Below are positions 43,176 to 51,170 of a DNA stretch of 64,000 bases, piece after piece. The notes beneath the pieces are model-generated. The model made no database searches and was not told the DNA's origin. It saw nothing but the letters and a program-made list of their open reading frames with translations. This DNA is from Streptomyces termitum. Lineage in GTDB: Bacteria; Actinomycetota; Actinomycetes; Streptomycetales; Streptomycetaceae. Made by a program: the position numbers and the translations under genes. The DNA is taken from contig NZ_BMUL01000016.1 of the NCBI RefSeq assembly GCF_014650175.1, positions 62,001-126,000 on the forward strand, given 5' to 3'. Positions within the stretch are counted from its first letter, which is position 1, and each line of letters starts with the position of its first letter.

Positions 43176-44795
43176 ATGAGCCACGACGGCGCCCAGGGAG
43201 GCCGCTACACCGGCGGTTCGGTCGCGAACGGCCGCTACCAGCTGCGCGACCTCCTCGGCGAGGGCGGCATGGCCTCCGTCCACCTCGCGTACGACAGCGC
43301 GCTCGACCGCCAGGTCGCGATCAAGACGCTCCACAGCGAACTGGGCCGCGAGCAGTCCTTCCGCGAGCGGTTCCGCCGCGAGGCGCAGGCCGTGGCGAAG
43401 CTCTCGCACACCAACATCGTGTCCGTCTTCGACACCGGCGAGGACACCCTCGACGGCGGCCTCATGCCGTACATCGTCATGGAGTACGTGGAGGGGCAGC
43501 CGCTCGGCTCGGTGCTCGCCTCCGACGTCCGCCAGTACGGGGCGATGCCCGCCGACAAGGCGCTGAAGGTGACGGCGGACGTGCTGGCCGCCCTCGAGGT
43601 CAGCCACGAGATGGGCCTGGTCCACCGCGACATCAAGCCCGGCAACGTGATGATGACCAAGCGCGGCGTGGTCAAGGTCATGGACTTCGGCATCGCCCGC
43701 GCCATGCAGTCCGGCGTGACGTCCATGACGCAGACCGGCATGGTCGTCGGCACCCCGCAGTACCTCTCCCCGGAGCAGGCCCTGGGCCGCCCGGTGGACG
43801 CCCGGTCCGACCTCTACTCGGTCGGCATCATGCTCTTCCAGCTCCTGACGGGCCGCCTGCCCTTCGACGCGGACTCGCCGCTCGCCATCGCGTACGCGCA
43901 CGTGCAGGAGGAGCCGGTCGCCCCGTCGTCCGTCAACCGCTCGGTGACGCCCGCGATGGACGCGCTGGTCGCCCGCGCCCTGCGGAAGAACCCGAACGAG
44001 CGGTTCCCCAGCGCCGCCGTCATGCGCGACGAGTGCCTGCGGGTGCTGGCCGCCGGGCAGTCCGCCGCTCCGGCGATCGTCGCGGGCGGCCCGGTCAACA
44101 GCGGCGCCGGCGTCGGCTCGGCGGTCTTCCCGCCGGTCGGCCAGAGCACCCCGCCGCCGGCCGCCCCGCACGTGCAGCAGCCGTACCAGCCCCACCCGTA
44201 CGGCCCGCCGACCCCGGCGCCCGCGCCCTCCTACGGCTACCCGCAGCAGGCGCCCACGCCCGCGCCCGCCTTCCAGACCCCGCCGCCGGTCTCGTACGCG
44301 CCCGCGCCGGTGCACGCCCCCTCCTCGGGCGGCGGCTCGCGCCGCAGCATGCCGCTGGTCGTCGGCGCGGTCCTGGTCGCCCTGATCGCGGTCGGCGGCC
44401 TGGTCTACGCCCTCGTCAAGAAGGACCCCCCGGGCACCGAGGCGGGCGGCACGGGCGGCGGGACGCAGCAGACCCAGCAGAACCCGACCGAGGCCCCCGG
44501 CCACAAGGGCCCGGACCTGACGAAGACCATCGACACGAAGAAGTGCACCCAGCCGCGGGAGTCGAGCAGCGACCCCGAGAAGTTCGAGGTGCCGAACTTC
44601 ACCTACAAGAACCTCACCTCGGTGAAGGACTGCGTCCGGGCCGCCGGCTGGAAGATCACCAAGCAGACCCCGGTGGACGAGATCACCTACGGCGAGGACA
44701 CGGTCCTCAGCCAGTACCCGCCGGCCGGCACCGAGATCGGTCCCGACGACGCCGAGTTCACCCTGGAGATCTCCACCGGCAACCCGGCGAAGTAG
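43176..44795 (+). CDS. membrane Ser/Thr protein kinase with a C-terminal PASTA-like domain
   Basis: A 539-residue receptor kinase. Kinase domain (about 20-280): GEGGMASVHLA, catalytic Lys50 in QVAIKTL, HRDIKPGN with Asp152, DFG from Asp170, activation loop MTQTGMVVGTPQYLSPEQALG. A 110-residue Pro/Gln/Tyr-rich cytoplasmic linker (PYQPHPYGPPTPAPAP) follows, then a membrane helix (MPLVVGAVLVALIAVGGLVYALV) and an outer region ending in one PASTA-like fold (FEVPNFTYKNLTSVKDCVRAAGWKI to VLSQYPPAGTEIGP). PASTA domains bind peptidoglycan or beta-lactams, so the kinase may sense wall status. ATG 43176 follows AGGGGGA. A 296-base region separates it from the divergent partner kinase. Confidence 0.94.
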   Translation: MSHDGAQGGRYTGGSVANGRYQLRDLLGEGGMASVHLAYDSALDRQVAIKTLHSELGREQSFRERFRREAQAVAKLSHTNIVSVFDTGEDTLDGGLMPYIVMEYVEGQPLGSVLASDVRQYGAMPADKALKVTADVLAALEVSHEMGLVHRDIKPGNVMMTKRGVVKVMDFGIARAMQSGVTSMTQTGMVVGTPQYLSPEQALGRPVDARSDLYSVGIMLFQLLTGRLPFDADSPLAIAYAHVQEEPVAPSSVNRSVTPAMDALVARALRKNPNERFPSAAVMRDECLRVLAAGQSAAPAIVAGGPVNSGAGVGSAVFPPVGQSTPPPAAPHVQQPYQPHPYGPPTPAPAPSYGYPQQAPTPAPAFQTPPPVSYAPAPVHAPSSGGGSRRSMPLVVGAVLVALIAVGGLVYALVKKDPPGTEAGGTGGGTQQTQQNPTEAPGHKGPDLTKTIDTKKCTQPRESSSDPEKFEVPNFTYKNLTSVKDCVRAAGWKITKQTPVDEITYGEDTVLSQYPPAGTEIGPDDAEFTLEISTGNPAK

Positions 44796-44926
44796 CGGGT
44801 CAGGGGCCGCCCGGCCCCCGGCCGCCACCCGGACGGGGCGCTCCCGCCCCGGTCCGGATGCCGGGTTCCTCCCGATATGTGACGCTGAATCGGACACCTC
44901 GGCGGCACGGCAGGGAGGGTTCCCCG

Positions 44927-45727
44927 GTGACTCCCACACGCGGCGGGACGGGCAGGAGCGGGCGTGGCACCGGCCGGAGACGGCCACGCGCCCGCCGCGC
45001 GCCCCGAAGGACCGCCCTGGCCTGCGCCGTCACCCTGTACGGGCTCACCGGCGCCCCCCTCGCCCACGCCGAGGACCCCGTCCCGGCCACCCCGAGCGCC
45101 CGCGCCGCCGGACCCACCGGCACCCCCTCCGCACCCTCCGCCCCTTCTCCCTCCACCACGCCCACCGGGACGGAAGCTCCCACCGGGACCGGGCGGCCCC
45201 CCGCGCCCGCGCCCACCGGGACCGGTGCCGCCCCCGGCACCACCGCCCCCGCGCCCCCCACCGCCCCCACCGGGACCGCACCCGCGCCGCCCACCCCGAC
45301 CGGCACCCCCCGGGCCGGACTGCCCGCACCGGCGCCCGCGCCGAGCGAGGCGCCCGAGCCCAGCGACACCCCCTCGCTGGCCGGCCGGACCGCGGGCGAG
45401 GGGCTGGCCCGACCGGGCCGGAGCGAGCCCGCCGCACCGCCGGACGACGCCCAGGAGGCCCCCGCGGACGCCCCCGCAGATGACGGAACCGCTACAGAAT
45501 CCGACGGCGGGCGCCCCTCGGAGGAGGCCGCCGAGGTACCCCGGGAGGACGCCGGGCTCCCTTCCCGGCCGGCCCCCGCCGACCTCCCCGCCGCCTTCCC
45601 CACGCTCCCCCCGAGCACCCCGGAAACCCTCTCCGACCAGCGACTTCCCGGTCTCACCCTGGGCATCGGACTGACCCTGACGGGGCTCGGAATCGGCTTC
45701 CTCGGGGTGCGGCTGCGCCGCCGCTGA
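44927..45727 (+). CDS. exported Pro/Thr/Ala-rich surface protein with C-terminal anchor
   Basis: A 266-residue exported protein. A basic head (GRGTGRRRPRARRAPRR) precedes the signal segment TALACAVTLYGLTGAPLAHA with cleavage after AHA. The mature part is about 170 residues of PTGT and PAPT repeats with no folded domain, and an acidic stretch DDAQEAPADAPADDG. A C-terminal hydrophobic helix (LTLGIGLTLTGLGIGFLGV) ends in RLRRR, an anchor and stop-transfer signal without an LPXTG motif. GTG 44927 has GGGAGGG at seven bases. It lies 131 bases after the PASTA kinase on the same strand and could be its co-expressed surface partner; that is inference. Confidence 0.7.
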   Translation: MTPTRGGTGRSGRGTGRRRPRARRAPRRTALACAVTLYGLTGAPLAHAEDPVPATPSARAAGPTGTPSAPSAPSPSTTPTGTEAPTGTGRPPAPAPTGTGAAPGTTAPAPPTAPTGTAPAPPTPTGTPRAGLPAPAPAPSEAPEPSDTPSLAGRTAGEGLARPGRSEPAAPPDDAQEAPADAPADDGTATESDGGRPSEEAAEVPREDAGLPSRPAPADLPAAFPTLPPSTPETLSDQRLPGLTLGIGLTLTGLGIGFLGVRLRRR

Positions 45728-45801
45728 CTCCTTCCGGATCCGCCCGGTCCTCCCTGAGGGGGATCTTCCACATCCCCCTCCCGATGGTTGTCCCGCTCGG
45801 C

Positions 45802-45827
45802 ATACCCGGTATACATACTGAGTATGT
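45802..45827 (+). promoter_or_regulatory. overlapping operators covering the PadR-gene start codon
   Basis: ATACC-C-GGTAT (45802-45812) and ACATAC-TGA-GTATGT (45813-45827) are two adjacent perfect inverted repeats. Each has the ATAC/GTAT core typical of PadR-family sites. The second includes the ATG at 45824, so repressor binding would block both initiation and any leaderless message. Strong evidence for autoregulation of the PadR gene. Confidence 0.7.
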
Positions 45828-46519
45828 CGATCCGCCACGGGCTCCTCGCCCTCCTCGAACACGGGCCGCGCTACGGCTCCCAGCTGCGCACCGAGTTCGA
45901 ATCCCGCACCGGCTCCACCTGGCCGCTCAACGTCGGCCAGGTGTACACGACCCTGGGCCGGCTCGAACGGGACGGCCTGGTCGCCCAGAACGGCGAGGAC
46001 GGCGCCGGTCACGCGCTCTACGCGATCACCGACGCCGGCCGCGACGAACTGCACACCTGGTTCGAGAAGCCCGTGGACCGCGCCAGCCCCGCCCGTGACG
46101 AGCTCTCCATCAAGCTCGCCATGGCCGTCGGCGCCCCCGGCGTCGACATCAGCGAGGTCATCCAGGCCCAGCGCCGCCACACCGTGAAGGCCATGCAGGA
46201 CTACACCCGCCTCAAGGCCCAGGCCCTCACCGCCCTGGAGAGCGGCGGGACGCACGAGCGCGACGACGTCGCCTGGCTCCTCGTCCTGGAACAGCTCATC
46301 TTCCAGACCGAGGCCGAGGCCCGCTGGCTCGACCACTGCGAGTCCCGGCTGATCCGCTTCTCCGCCTCCGCCGCTTCCGCCCCCCGGCCCGCCACCGCCT
46401 CCGAACCCGGCCCCGACCCGGGACCCCGGCCCGCGACCGGGTCCGAGGACGGGGCCGGGGGCGCCGGGGCCGGGCGGGGCGGGGCGCCGGTGGCGCCGGG
46501 CGCGCGCCGGACCCGCTGA
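45824..46519 (+). CDS. PadR-family transcriptional regulator
   Basis: A 231-residue PadR repressor. The winged helix (SIRHGLLALLEHGPRYGSQLRTEFESRTGSTWPLNVGQVYTTLGRLERDGLV) is typical, with the wing EDGAGHALYAITDAGRDEL. A Vir-like C-terminal helical dimerisation domain (about 95-180) follows, and then a 50-residue Pro/Ala/Gly tail without structure, which is unusual. The ATG is embedded in a palindrome and has no ribosome site, so a leaderless transcript is likely. It precedes an ABC transporter by 207 bases. In related loci such repressors control the ABC genes in response to an antimicrobial peptide or drug. Confidence 0.88.
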   Translation: MSIRHGLLALLEHGPRYGSQLRTEFESRTGSTWPLNVGQVYTTLGRLERDGLVAQNGEDGAGHALYAITDAGRDELHTWFEKPVDRASPARDELSIKLAMAVGAPGVDISEVIQAQRRHTVKAMQDYTRLKAQALTALESGGTHERDDVAWLLVLEQLIFQTEAEARWLDHCESRLIRFSASAASAPRPATASEPGPDPGPRPATGSEDGAGGAGAGRGGAPVAPGARRTR

Positions 46520-46726
46520 CCACGGGCCCCGCGCCCCGTACCACTCGCTTCTCCGTCTTCTCCTCTCCACCGGCCCGCTCCACCGGCCCGCTCCACCCAC
46601 TCGCTCCACCCGCCGCGGACCTCTCGCGGACTCTTCGACCACTCTCCCGGCCGGACGCCCCTCGGGGCCGGACGGCCGTGTTCACCGCTCGCCGCGCGCC
46701 CACGCGCGCCTTAGGGGGGACTCTCG

Positions 46727-47470
46727 ATGTCCACACCGCTCACCCCGCAGCCCGTGCTGCGCCTGCAGAACCTGACCCGGGTCCACGGATCCGGAGCCAC
46801 CGAGGTGCACGCCCTGCGCGGCATCGACCTCGACGTGCACCCCGGCGAACTCGTCGCCGTCATGGGGCCGTCGGGCTCCGGCAAGTCCACTCTGCTCACC
46901 ATCGCCGGCGGCCTCGACGTCCCGACCTCCGGCCGCGTGATCGTCGAGGACACCGACATCACCACCGCCGGCCGCAAGGAACTCGCCGCCCTGCGCCGCC
47001 GCAGCATCGGCTACGTCTTCCAGGACTACAACCTCATACCCGCGCTCACCGCGGCCGAGAACGTCTCCCTGCCGCGCGAGCTCGACGGCGTCTCCGCCCG
47101 CAAGGCCCGCGTCGAATCCCTCGCCGCGCTGGAGGAGATGGGCCTCGGCCACCTCGCCGACCGCTTCCCCGACGAGATGTCCGGCGGCCAGCAGCAGCGC
47201 GTCGCCATCGCCCGCGCCCTCGTCGGCGACCGCCGCCTCGTCCTCGCCGACGAGCCCACCGGCGCCCTCGACTCCGAGACCGGCGAGTCCGTCCTCGCCC
47301 TGCTCCGCGCCCGCTGCGACGCGGGCGCCGCCGGCGTCCTCGTCACCCACGAGCCGCGCTTCGCCGCCTGGGCCGACCGGGTCGTCTTCCTCCGCGACGG
47401 CGCCATCGTCGACCAGACCGTGCGCAGCGAGGCCGACTCCCTCCTCACGGGCCGGGTGGCGGACGCGTGA
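46727..47470 (+). CDS. ABC transporter ATP-binding protein (MacB/LolD type)
   Basis: A 247-residue nucleotide-binding subunit. Walker A GPSGSGKST is at 47-55, followed by Q-loop VFQDYNLIP, signature MSGGQQQRVAIARAL, Walker B LVLADEPTGALD and H-loop VTHEPRF. The MacB/LolD group powers FtsX-like permeases that export peptides, antibiotics or lipoproteins, or work as mechanotransmitters. Its stop overlaps the permease GTG in GTGA, so the two are coupled. The region upstream (46520-46726) is a C-rich stretch with four copies of CTCCACC(C/G) and no recognisable promoter box. Confidence 0.93.
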   Translation: MSTPLTPQPVLRLQNLTRVHGSGATEVHALRGIDLDVHPGELVAVMGPSGSGKSTLLTIAGGLDVPTSGRVIVEDTDITTAGRKELAALRRRSIGYVFQDYNLIPALTAAENVSLPRELDGVSARKARVESLAALEEMGLGHLADRFPDEMSGGQQQRVAIARALVGDRRLVLADEPTGALDSETGESVLALLRARCDAGAAGVLVTHEPRFAAWADRVVFLRDGAIVDQTVRSEADSLLTGRVADA

Positions 47471-50322
47471 AGACCTGGTTCCACTCCTGGCGGGCGGCCG
47501 TCCGCATCGCCCGCCGCGACGCCTGGCGCGCCAAGGGCCGCAGCGCCCTCGTCCTGTCGATGATCGCCCTGCCCATCCTCGGCGTCAGCGCCGTGGACCT
47601 CACCTACCGCAGCTCCGAGCTCTCGCCCGCCGAGAAGCTGGAGCGGACCATCGGCACCGCCGACGCGTCCTTCCAGGACACCGGGTTCGCCGGGACCCCG
47701 ATCCTCCAGAGCCCCTCCGGCGACAGCTACCGGCCGGCCAAGGACTTCGACGGCGCCTGGCCCGACGGCAAGGGCGACGTCGCCGCCGCGATCCCCGCCG
47801 GTGCCACCTGGATCACCGTCACCCACGGCCGCGCCAAGCTGACCACCGCCCACGGCCTGCTCCAGACCGAGGTGCGCGAGCTCAAGGCGAGCGACCCGAT
47901 CGCCCGCGGCCTCAGCACCCTCCTGGAGGGCCGCGACCCGGAGAAGGCCGACGAGGTCACCGCCACCTCCGCCTTCCTGGAGCAGAGCGGCCTCACCGTC
48001 GGCTCCACCGTTTCCGCTCGCAATTTCGACCGGCAGTACCGCATCGTGGGCTCCTACGAGCTGCCGAACGCGCTCAACGAGGCCGAGGTGACCGCCCTTC
48101 CGGGCGCCTTCCTCCAGGACTACGCCAAGGCCGCCGAGAAGTCCGGCGCGCTCGCGCCCGAGCTGTACACCACCTACCTGGTGAAGAACGGTTCGGGTTT
48201 CACGTGGAACGACGTCCAGAAGATCAACCAGCGGGGCGTCATGGTCGTCTCGCGGGCCGTGGTGCTCGACCCGCCGGCCGACTCCGAGGTGCCGCTCTAC
48301 CAGATCAAGGGCTGGGGCGACTACGCCTCCAGTCCGGCCGCCGACGCCGCCCTGCTCGCCTCCCTCGCCACCGTGGTCGGCCTGGCGATGCTGGAGATCT
48401 GTCTGCTGGCCGGCCCCGCCTTCGCGGTCGGCGCCCGCCGCTCCCGCCGCCAGCTCGGCCTGGTCGGCGCCAACGGCGGTGCCCGCAGCCACATCCGCGC
48501 CATCGTGCTCAGCGGCGGACTCGTCATCGGCGTGGCCGCGGCCGTCATCGGCACCGTCCTCGCCCTGGCCCTCACCCTGGCCCTCCAGCCCTTCCTGGAG
48601 GAGTACATCGGCCAGCGGTTCGGCTCCTTCGACATCCGGCCGCTGGAGCTCTTCGGCATCGCGATGCTCGCCGTCCTCACCGGCCTGCTCGCCGCCGTCG
48701 TCCCGGCCGTCACCGCCTCCCGGCAGACCGTCCTCGCCTCGCTCACCGGCCGCCGCGGCGTCCGCTCCACCAGCAAGGTGCTGCCCCTGATCGGGCTGGG
48801 CGCGTTCCTCCTCGGCGCCGCCGTCGCCCTGTACGGCTCCGTCGTCAGCGACCAGGTCGTCCTCGTCGCCGCCGGTTCCGCCCTCGCCGAGCTGGGCGTC
48901 GTCGCGATGACCCCCGCCCTGGTCGGCTTCTTCGGCCGGGCCGGCCGCTGGCTGCCGCTCTCGCCGCGGCTCGCGCTGCGCGACGCCGTCCGCAACCGGG
49001 GCCGTACGGCTCCGGCGGTGGCCGCCGTCCTCGCCGCCGTCGCCGGCACCGTCGCCGTCACCACCTACGCCGCCAGCCGGGAGGCCCAGCAGAACGCCGA
49101 GTACACCGCCTCCCTGCCGCACGGCGCCGTCTCCTTCTTCCAGATGGAGGAGGGCGGCCGGGACGTCCCCGCCGTCGCCGAGGCCGTCCAGCGCTACCTG
49201 CCGGTCGACACCCGCGCCGACGTCTCCCGCATCGTCGTCGGCCGCTCCAACTGCCCCTCCTGGGGCGGCGGGAACGGCTGCGGCCGGTACGAGGTCGTCG
49301 TCCCGCAGGCCAACCAGTGCCCGCTGTGGGTGACCAACCCCGACGGCAGCGACCCCGCCGACAAGTTCACCCCCGAACAGCGGCGGAACCTGGTCCTGAA
49401 CGACTGGCGCTGCTCCGAGGGCAACAGCGGCAGCCTCTACGTCGACGGCGGGCTCCTCGTCGGTGACGCCAAGCTCCTGAAGGTCCTCGGCATCACCGAC
49501 CCGGGCGCCGCCAAGGCCCTCGACGAGGGCAAGGCCGTCGCACTGCAACGGTCGCTCGTCGACAAGAACGGCACCGTCGCCGTCAAGAAGATCACCGACG
49601 CGGAGGCCGCCGACAAGGCCGCCATGGAGAACCGCCCGGTGCCCGGCGAGGTCAGCGCCGTCCCCTCCTACCTGGTGCCGGGCAAGCCGACCGCGTACGG
49701 CCTCCAGATCCTCATGACCCCGGCCACCGCGAAGGCCGCCGGCCTGAACACCGTCCCCGTCGGCGCCTACTTCAGCACCGACCAGATGCCCGGCGACGAG
49801 CAGCGGCAGAAGCTCGACGCCGAGATCGCCAAGATCGGCGCCGGGATCGACCTCACCGTCGAGGAGGGGTACGTCCCCGAGAGCGGCATCGTCCTGCTCG
49901 CGCTGACCGTCTTCGCCGGCCTGGTCACCATCGGCGCCGCGGGCATCGCCACCGGCCTCGCCCAGGCCGACGCCGAGGCCGACCTGAAGACGCTGGCCGC
50001 CGTCGGCGCCCCGCCCCGGGTCCGCCGCACCCTCAGCGGCTTCCAGTGCGGGGTGGTCGCCGCCATGGGCGTCGTCCTCGGCACGGCCGCCGGCCTGCTG
50101 CCCGCCGTCGGCCTGCGGCTCACCGAGGGGCGCCAGCAGCTCCGCTTCTACGAGCAGAACCTCGCCGAGGGCTGGGGCACCGGCACTCCGCCGAAGGTGC
50201 CGATCGTGATCCCGTGGGAGACCCTGACCGGCCTCCTCGTCCTCGTCCCGCTCGGCGCGGCCCTGCTCGCCGCCCTGGTGACCCGGTCGAAGGGAGCGGT
50301 GGCCCGCCGCGAGGCGACCTGA
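47467..50322 (+). CDS. FtsX-like ABC transporter permease
   Basis: A 951-residue permease with ten helices. TM1 follows the head (KGRSALVLSMIALPILGVSAV), a large extracytoplasmic domain of about 230 residues comes next, then two FtsX-type helix blocks (about 290-460 and near 800-945). A second extracytoplasmic domain (about 540-800) carries a Cys pair (SNCPSWGGGNGCGRYE and NQCPLWV). This long layout is the actinobacterial drug/peptide exporter kind. Conserved FtsX hints are RRSRRQLGLVGANGGARSHIRAIVL and DLKTLAAVGAPPRVRR. Inside it, 48197-48210 carries a near-perfect parS. The substrate is unknown, but the PadR-controlled context favours antimicrobial export or resistance. Confidence 0.92.
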   Translation: MKTWFHSWRAAVRIARRDAWRAKGRSALVLSMIALPILGVSAVDLTYRSSELSPAEKLERTIGTADASFQDTGFAGTPILQSPSGDSYRPAKDFDGAWPDGKGDVAAAIPAGATWITVTHGRAKLTTAHGLLQTEVRELKASDPIARGLSTLLEGRDPEKADEVTATSAFLEQSGLTVGSTVSARNFDRQYRIVGSYELPNALNEAEVTALPGAFLQDYAKAAEKSGALAPELYTTYLVKNGSGFTWNDVQKINQRGVMVVSRAVVLDPPADSEVPLYQIKGWGDYASSPAADAALLASLATVVGLAMLEICLLAGPAFAVGARRSRRQLGLVGANGGARSHIRAIVLSGGLVIGVAAAVIGTVLALALTLALQPFLEEYIGQRFGSFDIRPLELFGIAMLAVLTGLLAAVVPAVTASRQTVLASLTGRRGVRSTSKVLPLIGLGAFLLGAAVALYGSVVSDQVVLVAAGSALAELGVVAMTPALVGFFGRAGRWLPLSPRLALRDAVRNRGRTAPAVAAVLAAVAGTVAVTTYAASREAQQNAEYTASLPHGAVSFFQMEEGGRDVPAVAEAVQRYLPVDTRADVSRIVVGRSNCPSWGGGNGCGRYEVVVPQANQCPLWVTNPDGSDPADKFTPEQRRNLVLNDWRCSEGNSGSLYVDGGLLVGDAKLLKVLGITDPGAAKALDEGKAVALQRSLVDKNGTVAVKKITDAEAADKAAMENRPVPGEVSAVPSYLVPGKPTAYGLQILMTPATAKAAGLNTVPVGAYFSTDQMPGDEQRQKLDAEIAKIGAGIDLTVEEGYVPESGIVLLALTVFAGLVTIGAAGIATGLAQADAEADLKTLAAVGAPPRVRRTLSGFQCGVVAAMGVVLGTAAGLLPAVGLRLTEGRQQLRFYEQNLAEGWGTGTPPKVPIVIPWETLTGLLVLVPLGAALLAALVTRSKGAVARREAT
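48197..48210. promoter_or_regulatory. degenerate parS-like site (13 of 14)
   Basis: GTTTCACGTGGAAC differs from the parS core GTTTCACGTGAAAC by one base (A to G at position 11). It lies in the permease coding sequence, in the codons for GFTWNDV. ParB may bind it weakly, or it may be chance or the remains of a lost site. Confidence 0.45.
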
Positions 50323-50444
50323 TGGTCTTGGCGCGGCCGCCCGCGTGACCTTTCGTGTCCGGAACGTGCCCGGGGCAGGGGGGATGATCTCCCTCCGCCC
50401 CGGGCACACCTGGTGGGGAAGCACGTGTGCGAGAGAATGGCGGC

Positions 50445-50999
50445 ATGGAGATGCCGAGGAACGACAGGTCGCCGGAGAGCCCCCCCGTCCTCATCGTGGG
50501 ACAGGACGGAATGGCACTCGGCGACGCCCAGAGCGGCGACGAGTTCCGGGAGGTCCCGGTGACGGAAATGGTCGAGCAGCCTGCGAAGGTCATGCGGATC
50601 GGCAGCATGATCAAGCAGCTTCTGGAGGAAGTCCGGGCGGCACCTCTCGACGAGGCCAGCCGGGTCCGGCTGAAGGAGATCCACGCCAGCTCCGTGAAGG
50701 AGCTGGAAGACGGCCTCGCGCCGGAACTGGTCGAGGAACTGGAGCGGCTGTCCCTGCCGTTCACCGACGAGGCGATTCCCTCGGATTCGGAACTGCGGAT
50801 CGCGCAGGCCCAGTTGGTGGGCTGGCTGGAGGGCCTCTTCCACGGCATCCAGACGGCGCTGTTCGCCCAGCAGATGGCGGCCCGCGCCCAGCTGGAGCAG
50901 ATGCGGCGGGCCCTGCCGCCCGGCGCCTCGCACGACGACGAGGACGACCCGCGCGGACACGGGCACGGCCGGGCGACCGGTTCGGGGCCCTACCTGTAG
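50445..50999 (+). CDS. bpa: bacterial proteasome activator (Bpa/PafE)
   Basis: A 184-residue ring-forming activator that opens the 20S proteasome gate without ATP. It is recognised by the near-invariant core VTEMVEQPAKVMRIGSMIKQLLEEVRAAPLDEASR to LEDGLAPELVEELERLSLPF and the helix AQAQLVGWLEGLFHGIQTALFAQQMAARAQLEQMR, found in mycobacteria and streptomycetes. The tail RATGSGPYL ends in the gate-opening pattern (GQYL in M. tuberculosis, as I recall), with Tyr-Leu conserved. A His/Gly/Asp-rich linker lies before it. GTG 50427 is an alternative start. The proteasome genes are not in the window. Confidence 0.92.
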   Translation: MEMPRNDRSPESPPVLIVGQDGMALGDAQSGDEFREVPVTEMVEQPAKVMRIGSMIKQLLEEVRAAPLDEASRVRLKEIHASSVKELEDGLAPELVEELERLSLPFTDEAIPSDSELRIAQAQLVGWLEGLFHGIQTALFAQQMAARAQLEQMRRALPPGASHDDEDDPRGHGHGRATGSGPYL

Positions 51000-51036
51000 G
51001 GCCGTGTCGTCGCACGTCGAACGATGAGTGTCCGAA

Positions 51037-51060
51037 GGGGCCCGGCGTCTGCCGGGCCCC
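51037..51060 (+). terminator. terminator after bpa
   Basis: GGGGCCCGGC-GTCT-GCCGGGCCCC gives a perfect ten-base stem with a four-base loop, then TTCG, 37 bases after the stop. It may also stop read-through from the convergent oxidoreductase gene. Confidence 0.8.
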
Positions 51061-51170
51061 TTCGCCGTGCGGGCCGGTCCGCCGGGCCTCTGGGGGCGGT
51101 ACGGTCCTGCCCGCCGGACTCCAGGGCGTACGGCCCCGCCCGCCGGGCCCCTCCGGTGGGCGGGCCCGTG

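Noticed and set aside
46520..46726. Small gene in the C-rich region before the ABC transporter
   Set aside because: Only short frames of CTCCACC repeats; no start with a ribosome site and no coherent protein.
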